64,000 nt of DNA from positions 20,838 through 84,837 of the forward strand of contig MKSY01000030.1 in assembly GCA_001897475.1 (NCBI GenBank), written 5' to 3'. The translations under genes and the position numbers were made by a program. Positions 14,017 through 21,795 of this stretch are shown here, one piece after another (within the stretch, counting starts at the first letter, position 1; each line of letters starts with the position of its first letter). This DNA comes from Alphaproteobacteria bacterium 43-37. GTDB taxonomy: Bacteria; Pseudomonadota; Alphaproteobacteria; 43-37. Under the pieces are notes generated by a model that saw nothing but the letters and a program-made list of their open reading frames with translations, did no database searches and was not told where the DNA came from.

Positions 14017-16509
14017 TTATGCAAAAAAGTATGTGGCATTTTTAAGCTGGCTTAGATCAAGTTGCCCAAGAGAAATTTCTGCCTCTTTCCAAAAAGTTTC
14101 TGTTGTTGCTTTATCTAAAGTTTGATTTAGAAAATCTTGAAGCAGGTTTTTGTCCTGATACATCCGCTGGAAGCTTTTTCGAATCAGCTGGTTTAAAACT
14201 TCCATATCGCCTGGAACAACAGACAAGCTGTCATGGATGGTTCGAATGGCCGTGATGTTATGCCTCTTGGCTTCCAAGATGCACATCGTTAAAGCGGCAG
14301 CATCCAACGAGTGAATAAAGTTAGCTGTAATGCCATTGCCTTGGCGTTTAATGTCTATTTTATCCTGAGCCTGCGCTTGTGCTTCCACCCGCAGCTGAAA
14401 CCTTTGTTTGCCAAACAGTTTGGTTTCTATCTTGTATGTGTTCGATACACGATTGTCTTGAACGACCTTAAATCCAGACGGTGTTAGCCAAGTCGTCGCC
14501 TTATTCTGTTTGGCAAGATACCGAGTGGTCTTCTTCAATAGCTGCATACAGCTTTCCACCGAAGGAGCTTTTTGAGGAATGATTCGTTTCAAAAGCCACA
14601 CCAGATATTGAATACTCTTCTTTCTGTCCCCATGAACTGTTAGAGCCTGGTCTCTTAAGCTTTCATCGATCTGATCTTCCATGCCTCGAAAGGTCACGCC
14701 ATAGTAATAGGTCATCACTGGTGATTTGACGATCTTCCGGTTAATGGCTTTTTCCCATGCTCTAGCCTCTGGCTTTCCACCATGAGCCGCATCAACATTA
14801 ATGAGGTAGGTGGCTGCATCACACACTTCTTGGTAAAAATCATGCGGTTTACATTTATCCGAATCTTCTGGTGGCAGCATGTTGGTGGCTCTGCCAAGCT
14901 TCTCGTCCAGTAGCAGTGCACTAAAGTGCTGAAGCGCATTGTTGGAACCATCCACTGTAATGGGAAGTGCGCATTTGTAATCATCCCATTCAACCATCAG
15001 CTTGAGGAACTCAAAACAGACAGCCAGAAACTGAAACGGTTTATCGGCTTCAGTCCACCAGTAATCAGCAAGTGGGTCTTCAGCTACCCGAATCATCCGT
15101 TCAAGGTTATCACTGCTCCAGGAGGTACGCTCATCCATTGATTCTTTGTCTTTACCCCAACAATTAGCCGCATGAATCTTGAGCCATATTAATCCTGACT
15201 TACCCAAAGGCTTGGCTTGAGATGCAGCAAACGTGAGAATGCCGCGATTCAGATCATTGCCTTGAGGAGATAGGTAACTGGTGACAGGATAAATCCTTCC
15301 TCGGAAGTCCGTATTATGAACAAAATAGAGCTCTTGTCTCTCCTTGTAACTTTGTGCGGTATCGAGGATAAAGGTAACCTCAAGGTTTTGGTTTTTGATG
15401 CGTTGGTTATATTCATAGTGAACGGCAGAACCTTCACCAAATCCAGTAACCTGGCCATGGATTTCCTTAACAAATTTTTCAGGCAATCCTGCAAATGGCA
15501 ATTCTCCAAAGTTTTGCCTCCTCTCCCAAATGTATTGAGCCACTTCCAGAACTTGTTTGTTGATGGCATAGGGCGTTTCCTGCAGATGGTTGACCGCTTC
15601 ATAAACCTTTGGCATAGCGTGATGCTTTAAGGCTTGCTCATGGGCTTTGGAAAAGGTGCGCACAAATTTTTGGCGTAACGTATGGAATCCTCCCACATGG
15701 AAATTCTCCCAATCTTTAGGACGCTCAGTAATGGGCCCAAAGGCTGGAAACCTTCCAGACAACTGGTCGTAAAGCTGGTCAATGGATTCCAACACTCTGG
15801 CTGTAGGACGGACAATTCGATGCTGCCGTTTGTGGCGGATGTCAATGATAACCTCAATAAAGCCCGTCACTTCACAAAACAGCTCTATCAGCTTAGCTCC
15901 CACAAGAATGCAGGTGGATTGATCCATCTCAGGAGATACGATCTCATAGTGAGCGGCTTGCTTGCGCATAATGAATCGCCTAACAAACGTATCTTGAACC
16001 TTTTTTAAATTCTCTGAAACAAGAGTGTCATATAGCCGGCGTTTCTGGTGACTGAAAGAGTCCATGATCAGTTCATCTTGAATCGCTTTGCCGATGATGC
16101 TGGCTAATCTGGTAAAGGACGTAGGCTGAGTCAGCTTATCGATGATGCAGCGGCAAGCAATGAGTGCCACAGCCTCAGGTGCGAGTTTTTCAAGGTAAAG
16201 GGCTGCTGTGGCCATGGTGGTTGCTTTACCATCCTTGGCTTTAATGACAAAGTCAGCAATAGCGTCTTTAAGAGGCTCAATGGCTGGAGGCAAAAGGATG
16301 CGACCAACTTGGGTGACAGCGTAAGAGCCTTTCCGAATGGCTTTTTGGTGAGATACGGCAAAACGTTCTTTGCTTTTTTGAACAAATTTTTCTTCAAAGT
16401 GGGTTTTGGCATTGATGTTCGATTCAAGGTCAACATTAAGGTTAGCTTCGAGATGATTCTCAAAGCCAGCCTCAGAACAAAGGGTAGAGTCCATGATATA
16501 AGTTCCCAA
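14017..16509 (-). CDS. T7-like single-subunit phage RNA polymerase
   Basis: Up to 830 aa; the ATG at 16494 (MDSTLC) is the likely start rather than the TTG at 16509. Catalytic motifs match T7 RNAP: VDGSNNALQHFSA (about residue 518, D537 equivalent), RKIVKSPVMTYYYG (about 590-603, K631 and Y639 equivalents), NFIHSLDAAAL (about 728, H811/D812 equivalents) and TIHDSLSVVPGD (about 755). It transcribes phage genes from dedicated promoters; the array at 13813-13945 lies just downstream. It is slightly shorter than the 883-aa T7 enzyme. A LysR gene is divergent from it. Confidence 0.95.
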   Translation of the reverse strand: MGTYIMDSTLCSEAGFENHLEANLNVDLESNINAKTHFEEKFVQKSKERFAVSHQKAIRKGSYAVTQVGRILLPPAIEPLKDAIADFVIKAKDGKATTMATAALYLEKLAPEAVALIACRCIIDKLTQPTSFTRLASIIGKAIQDELIMDSFSHQKRRLYDTLVSENLKKVQDTFVRRFIMRKQAAHYEIVSPEMDQSTCILVGAKLIELFCEVTGFIEVIIDIRHKRQHRIVRPTARVLESIDQLYDQLSGRFPAFGPITERPKDWENFHVGGFHTLRQKFVRTFSKAHEQALKHHAMPKVYEAVNHLQETPYAINKQVLEVAQYIWERRQNFGELPFAGLPEKFVKEIHGQVTGFGEGSAVHYEYNQRIKNQNLEVTFILDTAQSYKERQELYFVHNTDFRGRIYPVTSYLSPQGNDLNRGILTFAASQAKPLGKSGLIWLKIHAANCWGKDKESMDERTSWSSDNLERMIRVAEDPLADYWWTEADKPFQFLAVCFEFLKLMVEWDDYKCALPITVDGSNNALQHFSALLLDEKLGRATNMLPPEDSDKCKPHDFYQEVCDAATYLINVDAAHGGKPEARAWEKAINRKIVKSPVMTYYYGVTFRGMEDQIDESLRDQALTVHGDRKKSIQYLVWLLKRIIPQKAPSVESCMQLLKKTTRYLAKQNKATTWLTPSGFKVVQDNRVSNTYKIETKLFGKQRFQLRVEAQAQAQDKIDIKRQGNGITANFIHSLDAAALTMCILEAKRHNITAIRTIHDSLSVVPGDMEVLNQLIRKSFQRMYQDKNLLQDFLNQTLDKATTETFWKEAEISLGQLDLSQLKNATYFFA

Positions 16510-16796
16510 TTAATTATTTGTGGTTGCAGTGTTTTATGATTGAGTACAAATTGGGCATATATCACTTGGGTGTATGTTGACGCAAATGTTTTTTGAGGGC
16601 AGAAAAGTTGACCTCTCCTGTGTTGAAGCCCTACAGCCTGTTTTAGGCAAATATTAAATATTGATCTGTATATTTGGGGCAGAGCAATTTTGAGACTCAT
16701 CTCAAGAAAAAGGCTAAACCCGTGACACAGAAACGATCTCTTCAAATCACTCAAAGAAAAAAGCTTAGAGCCCCCAAAGTTTTACACCCAAAGAAG
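16510..16796. promoter_or_regulatory. Divergent control region between phage RNAP and LysR genes
   Basis: On the minus strand TTGCGT and TATATG with an 18-nt spacer lie about 50-80 bp before the RNAP start and could be its host sigma70 promoter. On the plus strand TTGACC occurs at 16609, toward LysR. The region is AT-rich with several short inverted repeats. If LysR controls its divergent neighbour, as is common for the family, this is the lysogeny switch. Assignments are by eye. Confidence 0.4.
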
Positions 16797-17699
16797 ATGA
16801 CGGAAAACGTGCCTCATGAGAATCATTTGAATGAAACCCTACTCAGTGCCAATATTTTGCAGCTCAAAGTCTTTCATGCCTGCGTATATTACCGAACACG
16901 TAGTTTGGCATCAAAGAAATTAAACATGTCACCCTCAGCCGTAACTTACAACATCCATAAGCTCGAAGGTATTTTGGGAGTGCTGCTTTTTGATCGAGAA
17001 CCGCGTGGGTATGAGCTAACCACTTCAGGAGAAAAAATCTATCAAACGGTCAATGAAATTTTCTCTACATTACAGTGGAACACCTATCATGATGATGCCG
17101 ATCAAATAACCATCGAAAAGATCAATATAGTGACCACACTGCCAATTGGCATATCTGTGTTTCCCAAAGTGCTCAAACAGTTTAAAGACATCTTCCCGAA
17201 AATTCAAATATCCATTCATACGTTATCTAACTTGCCGGATAAGAAGTTTAAGGAGGCCGACATCATCATCTGGCCCATTGATCAAATCTCCAGTGGCTTT
17301 GAAGCCATTCATCTTAAAGCTTACCAAAGTTATCTTTTTGCGAGTCCAGAATATATCAAGAAGTTTGGTAGGCTTTCATCAGCTGACTTATCAAAGCATC
17401 CCATAATAGTGACAAAAGTAAGTGGTAATACAACCTTTGATACAAACTGGATCGCTGGCTTTGGAAAAGTCCTTCCTGAGAACATCACAGAAGTGAACCA
17501 CTCCTATATGGCGCTTAAGTTATGCGAGGCTGGTGTAGGTATTGCTCTTTACCCGCCTGATCTGATCCACAATAGCAAACTCGTCAAGGTCATGGATGAG
17601 CCTGTTGGCAAAGCTGATGTTTACCTGCACTGCCATAAGAATGTGATACGGACACAGGCAATAAAGGCTTTAATTGATCTGATTCAAAAAGCTATTTAA
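16797..17699 (+). CDS. LysR-family transcriptional regulator
   Basis: From the ATG at 16797 the protein is 300 aa, the usual length for the family; the frame extends upstream to 16674, but that segment is a Lys-rich, unconserved tail. The winged HTH is NILQLKVFHACVYYRTRSLA...KLNMSPSAVTYNIHKLEGIL, and LLFDREPRGYELTTSGEKIY follows the family pattern. The effector domain includes INIVTTLPIGISVFPKVLKQF. It is encoded divergently from the phage RNAP gene, which is unusual for T7-like phages. It may control RNAP expression and hence lysogeny; host gene control is the alternative. Confidence 0.85.
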   Translation: MTENVPHENHLNETLLSANILQLKVFHACVYYRTRSLASKKLNMSPSAVTYNIHKLEGILGVLLFDREPRGYELTTSGEKIYQTVNEIFSTLQWNTYHDDADQITIEKINIVTTLPIGISVFPKVLKQFKDIFPKIQISIHTLSNLPDKKFKEADIIIWPIDQISSGFEAIHLKAYQSYLFASPEYIKKFGRLSSADLSKHPIIVTKVSGNTTFDTNWIAGFGKVLPENITEVNHSYMALKLCEAGVGIALYPPDLIHNSKLVKVMDEPVGKADVYLHCHKNVIRTQAIKALIDLIQKAI

Positions 17700-18216
17700 A
17701 AAAACATAGCAAAAACAGTAAGGTCGACATAAAGGCTCAAAATTCAATCACTAGTGCGTTTTGGCTGTTTCTGGACATTGGGACGTTGGACAGCTCAAAG
17801 GCTATTCAGCGGTCGTTTAATGAGGGTTATGACGTGATATTGAGCAATAATGTTAAGCAAACACCAAAATACTACTTAAATTCAATATTTTACAATCTTA
17901 ATCAATTAAAGTGAGATTCATTCTGTATACGATCATTATGATTCAGATAGTCATTTATACTCAGTAAGCAAAGAGAGTGACAAACTTCAAAAAATTTATG
18001 CTAACACACTAACATAAATCCATCAAAAATCAAGTAAAACCAATAGGTTGAGTCGGATAGAGGACTTGATTTTTGCCTTGAGAAATGCTCACATTGCCTG
18101 TGTTGAACATAAAAAATGAATTTAATGTGCAAATGAGGATTTACAACATGTTCAAGGGCCATCTTTGATAACAACTTAGAACTTTGCACATAAAAGTTAA
18201 AAGCAAAAGAAAATGA

Positions 18217-18810
18217 GTGCATAATATGATTGGAAAACAGGCAAAGGTTTTAAGAGCTAAAGACGTGGAAAGAGTCCTTCATCACATATCAACCTTAACC
18301 TATCCAGAACGCAACAAAGTGATGGTTTTATTATCCATCAAGGCAGGACTTAGAGCTAAGGAGATATCTGAATTCACCTGGGCTATGGCGCTTGATCCTG
18401 ACGGCAACCTTTCTAACCACATACACCTGCCCTCTAGTGCAAGTAAAGGCAAGTCAGGGCGAATCATACCTTTACACCCACAGCTGAAAGAAGCATTGGT
18501 GGCTCTAAGGAATACACATCATTCCTCAGAACCCGATAGGCACATCATATTTAGCAAGCACGGTAGTAAGATGCATGCCTGCAATGTGGCCCATTGGTTC
18601 CGAAAAGTTTACGCAGCCCTTGGACTAATCGGCTGCTCGAGCCATTCAGGCAGGCGAACCTTCATTACCAATGCGGCTAGGAAAGTGTCCACGGTTGGAG
18701 GAAGTCTTCGGGATGTTCAGCTGCTAGCCGGCCACTCATCCCTTTCCATGACCCAGCGTTACATCGATGCCAATACCGACGCCCAACGCGCCCTCATCGA
18801 TCTACTGTGA
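18217..18810 (+). CDS. Catalytic-domain-only tyrosine recombinase
   Basis: A 197-aa protein starting at GTG 18217 (or ATG 18226). The complete tyrosine recombinase signature is present: R46 in KAGLRAKEI, a lysine hairpin SSASKGKSGRIIPL, H143-R146 in HSGRRTF, H173 in LLAGHSSL and nucleophile Y182 in QRYID. The N-terminal SAM-like core-binding domain of XerC/D or lambda Int is missing, so it must contact DNA with the catalytic domain alone or use a partner. A near-identical copy at 46828-47421 also borders a cargo set. It is distinct from the prophage integrase at 44685. Confidence 0.88.
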   Translation: MHNMIGKQAKVLRAKDVERVLHHISTLTYPERNKVMVLLSIKAGLRAKEISEFTWAMALDPDGNLSNHIHLPSSASKGKSGRIIPLHPQLKEALVALRNTHHSSEPDRHIIFSKHGSKMHACNVAHWFRKVYAALGLIGCSSHSGRRTFITNAARKVSTVGGSLRDVQLLAGHSSLSMTQRYIDANTDAQRALIDLL

Positions 18811-18835
18811 CGAGGGCCCGCCCCCACGGGGGGAA
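18811..18835 (+). promoter_or_regulatory. GC-rich hairpin after the recombinase stop
   Basis: CCCCC-AC-GGGGGG sits 10-22 bp after the stop within GAGGGCCCGCCCCCACGGGG; the same element follows the phi2 recombinase (47422-47446), differing by one base. Sequence similarity between the copies ends a few bases later. It may be a terminator without a T tract or the recombination point of the block. Bases 18843-19051 are AT-rich, with TTGACA at 18876-18881 as a possible -35 element for the next gene. Confidence 0.45.
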
Positions 18836-19051
18836 GCGCTGATGGATAGCCTAAGGGGTGCAGTAAAAAGTTTTTTTGACAATTTTTATCTAATTTTATT
18901 TAAGGTTTTTTATTATCATAAATGTTATTTCAGAACAAATAGTTAAACAATCGCAATATCTAATTATTTGAAAATTATAAATTTTATTTTATTTGAAATT
19001 TTTTTATAAATAGTTAAGGTAATTAAGTAACAATAAATAAAGGAGGTTAAA

Positions 19052-19531
19052 ATGGCGAGTACAGTAGTGGGTGCAGCAACAATTACATCAGTCGCAACAC
19101 CAACGGTTATGTGTGCGACAACTGGAGCAATTACAGCTGGGACAGTAACAACAACTGTAGTGGCAGGCACTGGAGCAGCAGCTACAGCAGGAACTGCTAT
19201 GTTAGGAACTGCTATAGCTGCAGAAGCTGCAGCAGCTACCACAGTAGCGGCTGTCACCAGTGGTACCGCAGTAGCTGGAGCTACTGCTACGGGCGTAGGA
19301 ACAGCAGTTTTAGGTGGAGGCCTTGCTACAGCAGGCCTAATTATTGCAGCGCCCTTAGTTGGAGCAGCTATAATTGGTGGAGCTTTATGGGGGATCAGTG
19401 CACTAGTTGGAGCTGCCGGGCAAGAGATTACAGGTGATGTTCTTGCCTCAGATGCCTTTGGTCATGAGCCAGGACTAAACTTTGATTTCAGCTCGAGTGA
19501 TTTTACGGCAGCGATGGATTTTGTCTCTTAG
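19052..19531 (+). CDS. Glycine-zipper Ala/Gly-rich protein, candidate type I-secreted bacteriocin
   Basis: A 159-aa protein with a near-ideal ribosome-binding site (AAAGGAGG, 5 nt spacing), made almost wholly of Ala, Gly, Thr and Val up to residue 130. Small-residue spacing of the GxxxG type recurs (GTGAAATAG, VLGGGLATAG, GAAIIGGALWG), with a membrane-like stretch at about 105-130. It has no RTX nonapeptides and no Sec signal. The last 30 residues change to a polar, Phe/Asp-rich tail ending FTAAMDFVS; an acidic residue plus hydrophobics at the end is typical of PrtD-type secretion signals. With the ABC exporter and HlyD genes downstream it resembles CdzC/CdzD of Caulobacter, which kill on contact. 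Function inferred, not homology-proven. Confidence 0.6.
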   Translation: MASTVVGAATITSVATPTVMCATTGAITAGTVTTTVVAGTGAAATAGTAMLGTAIAAEAAAATTVAAVTSGTAVAGATATGVGTAVLGGGLATAGLIIAAPLVGAAIIGGALWGISALVGAAGQEITGDVLASDAFGHEPGLNFDFSSSDFTAAMDFVS

Positions 19532-19555
19532 AAAATTGTACAATCTATAAACTCT

Positions 19556-19600
19556 GATTAAGGAGAGGCTTACTTGTTTATAAAGTAGCCCTCCTTAGTC
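19556..19600 (+). terminator. Long hairpin between toxin-like and AAA genes
   Basis: GATTAAGGAGAGGCTTACTT pairs with AAGTAGCCCTCCTTAGTC through about 16 base pairs with two bulges around a 7-nt AT loop. It could terminate most transcripts after the small protein gene, or stabilise its mRNA, giving more substrate than exporter. A weak T-rich tail follows. Confidence 0.6.
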
Positions 19601-19653
19601 TGTATATATTATAGATGTATTTTTGTTTTATGTTCTAAAAAACTAAAGGAACG

Positions 19654-21774
19654 ATGAGCAAATTCCCTGTAAAATTTGTTGGCTCTCTTATAATGGTACT
19701 CATTAGCTGCCTTTTTCAAGTGCAAGCCAAAGAGGGAGCAACATTTGAAGAGCTGATCTCAGAAGATCGATTGGTTGATAAGACTCTTTTTATTAAGGAA
19801 GTTTTAGAGTCGCCAGAAAAGCTAATCTTGATCACTCGCCCAGAAGGTTGGGGTAAATCTGTCAACCTACAAATGCTCAAGCGTTTTTTAAACAAAGAAA
19901 CGGATGAACAGCATAATTCGCCAGTATTTCATAAATTTGTAATTGAGAAAGCAATAGCTGAAGAAACATCAGTTCAGGCCACTCAAGTCAATCCTGCTAA
20001 TACCATGAATTTTCTTCAAGGGAAACACCCTGTTGTTTTCTTAGCTTTCGATGCAACTACAGGGTATCAATGCGCAGATGTTATCCTTCAAGTAAAAGAG
20101 ACTCTGCAAAAAGCACTTGCCCTACACTCTTCCTTATGGCTCTTGAGCAAAGGAGAGCTTTCACACCAAAATCAAGAAAGCGGGGAGTTACTTGAAAGAA
20201 TAAGGCTAACCAGCGCAAACAGCTCTCTTGAAGATCATTTAAAGAGTTTAACAGTTCTCATTAATTTCTTAAGGGGTCACTATGGTGTTAAACCCTATAT
20301 TCTTCTTGATGGGTACGATAAGCCATTATGGTCGCTAGTGGAGCAAGAAGAAGCTTCGTGCGGAATGAATGTGCTAAAAACTCTTTTATGGACTTTGTTT
20401 CATGGTGAAGCTTCTTTTGAAAAAGGTATTGTAACAGGAGTCTTGCGATTTCCAGATTTATTACCCGAATCGAGTAAAATAGGTGAGAGCCATGTTCTTA
20501 ACAATAGATTTTCCGACTCTTTTGGATTTACAGTAACTGAAGTTTTAAATCTTGCCCAAGAAAATATTAACGACATAGCGCAGTTTAGAGGATGGTATGG
20601 TGGGTACCATATCGAAGATAAGGAACTTTTTATCCCAAGATCAGTTACACAACATGGCAAGAGAAAAGCTTTTACGCCATACGAAGCAAAAAGCGCCCTT
20701 ACAACTCAAGTTGAAAGGGTTTTCTGGCAAGATAGGTTTCAAAATTTACTGTATGATTTGAGAAATAATTTTACCCCGTCAATGAATATTGGAAAGACTA
20801 ATCTTACCAGCATTGAAACACCTGAAGATGCGGCTACCTTGCTACTATCCGCAGGGTATCTATCAACAAAAAATATAAGCTTTGACCCTGAAAAGAAAAC
20901 TTACAATTGTCAAGTTGTAGTGCCCAATAAAGAAATGAGAGCGTTATTTGCTTTACATTTTATGAGGTGGCTGCAGATAAAAGGCATTGCAAAAGAAAGA
21001 AGCCAGAATCTTATGGTTGTTACAGATGGGATGAAAAATGTTTTAACAGCCATTACCCAAGAAAATTTAAGTGAACTTGGTAAAGCTATAGCAAGGATCA
21101 AAGGACAAGTAGTGTTCAATGATACGATTGTTGCTCTTCCATTTCTCCATGTTGCTGCATTAGTGGGAAACCAGAGGGTTTTTGAAGCGTCAAGAAAAGA
21201 TCACCAATACTTGCTTACGGCTCTTGACCGGGAAGGACTAAGCATTGGAGATTATATCCGGATAAGCAGAAATCCCCATTTTCTACCTGAAGAAATTTTA
21301 CCTCCTCCTACTTTTAATAGGCCAATGCCGTTTGAAACTGTTTTTTGTTCTGCCATACGTCCATTAATAGCACCAGTTACTACTGCATCCATGGCCGCCC
21401 CTAAAGCTCTTCGGCACTGGCGTCAACATCAATGGCGATTGCTAGGTCGGTTAGGCATCTTAGGAGGTCTGCTAGCGTATTATTCTGATTCACTGGTTTA
21501 TGAAACCACTCAAAAATGGTGTGATGACTATGATCAGTATCACGCTGTCGATATTTCTAGCCCTCTCTTGTTTAACTCACTTAAGCAATTTGAAAAGTAC
21601 GTTTTAGAGCATGATGGAGCTTACGTTGTTGCGAATATTAAATGCGATAATGGTAGTGAATTTATCAGTCAAATCAAAAAGTTTATCTTTAGCTTTAGAG
21701 ATATTACCCCGGGAGTTGTTTTTACATTATGTAGGAAGAAACCATTTGAAGAGCCGAGGAACAATGAACTTTAA
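19654..21774 (+). CDS. Signal-peptide-bearing AAA-ATPase-like protein (PF09820 type)
   Basis: A 706-aa protein opening with a Sec signal peptide (FVGSLIMVLISCLFQVQA, cleavage before KEG). It then follows the PF09820 AAA-ATPase-like pattern common in symbionts: LVDKTLFIKEVL, P-loop RPEGWGKSVNLQML, Walker-B-like ILLDGYDKPLW, NRFSDSFGFTVTEV, WYGGYHI and a late LLLSAGYLSTKN plus VVVPNKEMRALF. The usual DEYD is DGYD, so the catalytic Glu is missing. The PD-(D/E)XK nuclease end usual in the family is not seen; instead there is a hydrophobic stretch (RLGILGGLLAYY) and a novel C-terminus. Envelope location suggests immunity, chaperone or effector roles. Confidence 0.75.
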   Translation: MSKFPVKFVGSLIMVLISCLFQVQAKEGATFEELISEDRLVDKTLFIKEVLESPEKLILITRPEGWGKSVNLQMLKRFLNKETDEQHNSPVFHKFVIEKAIAEETSVQATQVNPANTMNFLQGKHPVVFLAFDATTGYQCADVILQVKETLQKALALHSSLWLLSKGELSHQNQESGELLERIRLTSANSSLEDHLKSLTVLINFLRGHYGVKPYILLDGYDKPLWSLVEQEEASCGMNVLKTLLWTLFHGEASFEKGIVTGVLRFPDLLPESSKIGESHVLNNRFSDSFGFTVTEVLNLAQENINDIAQFRGWYGGYHIEDKELFIPRSVTQHGKRKAFTPYEAKSALTTQVERVFWQDRFQNLLYDLRNNFTPSMNIGKTNLTSIETPEDAATLLLSAGYLSTKNISFDPEKKTYNCQVVVPNKEMRALFALHFMRWLQIKGIAKERSQNLMVVTDGMKNVLTAITQENLSELGKAIARIKGQVVFNDTIVALPFLHVAALVGNQRVFEASRKDHQYLLTALDREGLSIGDYIRISRNPHFLPEEILPPPTFNRPMPFETVFCSAIRPLIAPVTTASMAAPKALRHWRQHQWRLLGRLGILGGLLAYYSDSLVYETTQKWCDDYDQYHAVDISSPLLFNSLKQFEKYVLEHDGAYVVANIKCDNGSEFISQIKKFIFSFRDITPGVVFTLCRKKPFEEPRNNEL

Positions 21775-21795
21775 TATTATGCGGCAGAATTTTTC

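Larger units (their letters stand above)
17806..18843 (+). repeat. Recombinase block, copy 1 (about 1.04 kb)
   Basis: From TCAGCGGTCGTTTAATGA to the hairpin after the recombinase stop, this stretch aligns with 46414-47453. The 410-bp non-coding part before the gene is conserved as well (for example GTGACAAACTTCAAAAAATT in both copies and TTCAAGGGCCA further on), though less than the gene. No gene is evident in 17700-18216. The conserved leader may contain the recombinase recognition site or an RNA. Confidence 0.7.

Noticed and set aside
13797..14039. An 80-codon minus-strand frame with repeated RIGE segments after the RNAP gene
   Set aside because: The repeat spacings (24, 25, 47, 25 bp) break the reading frame, so the repetition is at DNA level; a promoter array explains it better than a protein.
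18001..18222. Minus-strand frame in the conserved leader of recombinase copy 1, with a similar frame in copy 2 (46526-46903)
   Set aside because: The two resemble each other only as expected from DNA conservation, lengths differ and no RBS is visible; treated as a non-coding conserved leader, though a small gene is not fully excluded.
18811..18835. Integron attC site
   Set aside because: The hairpin is too short and lacks R/L box symmetry, and the recombinase lacks an IntI-specific insertion that I can see; only a loose functional analogy is kept.
18964..19257. Ala/Val-rich frame antisense to the glycine-zipper gene
   Set aside because: It mirrors the composition of the sense gene, which has a near-ideal ribosome-binding site; the antisense frame has none.
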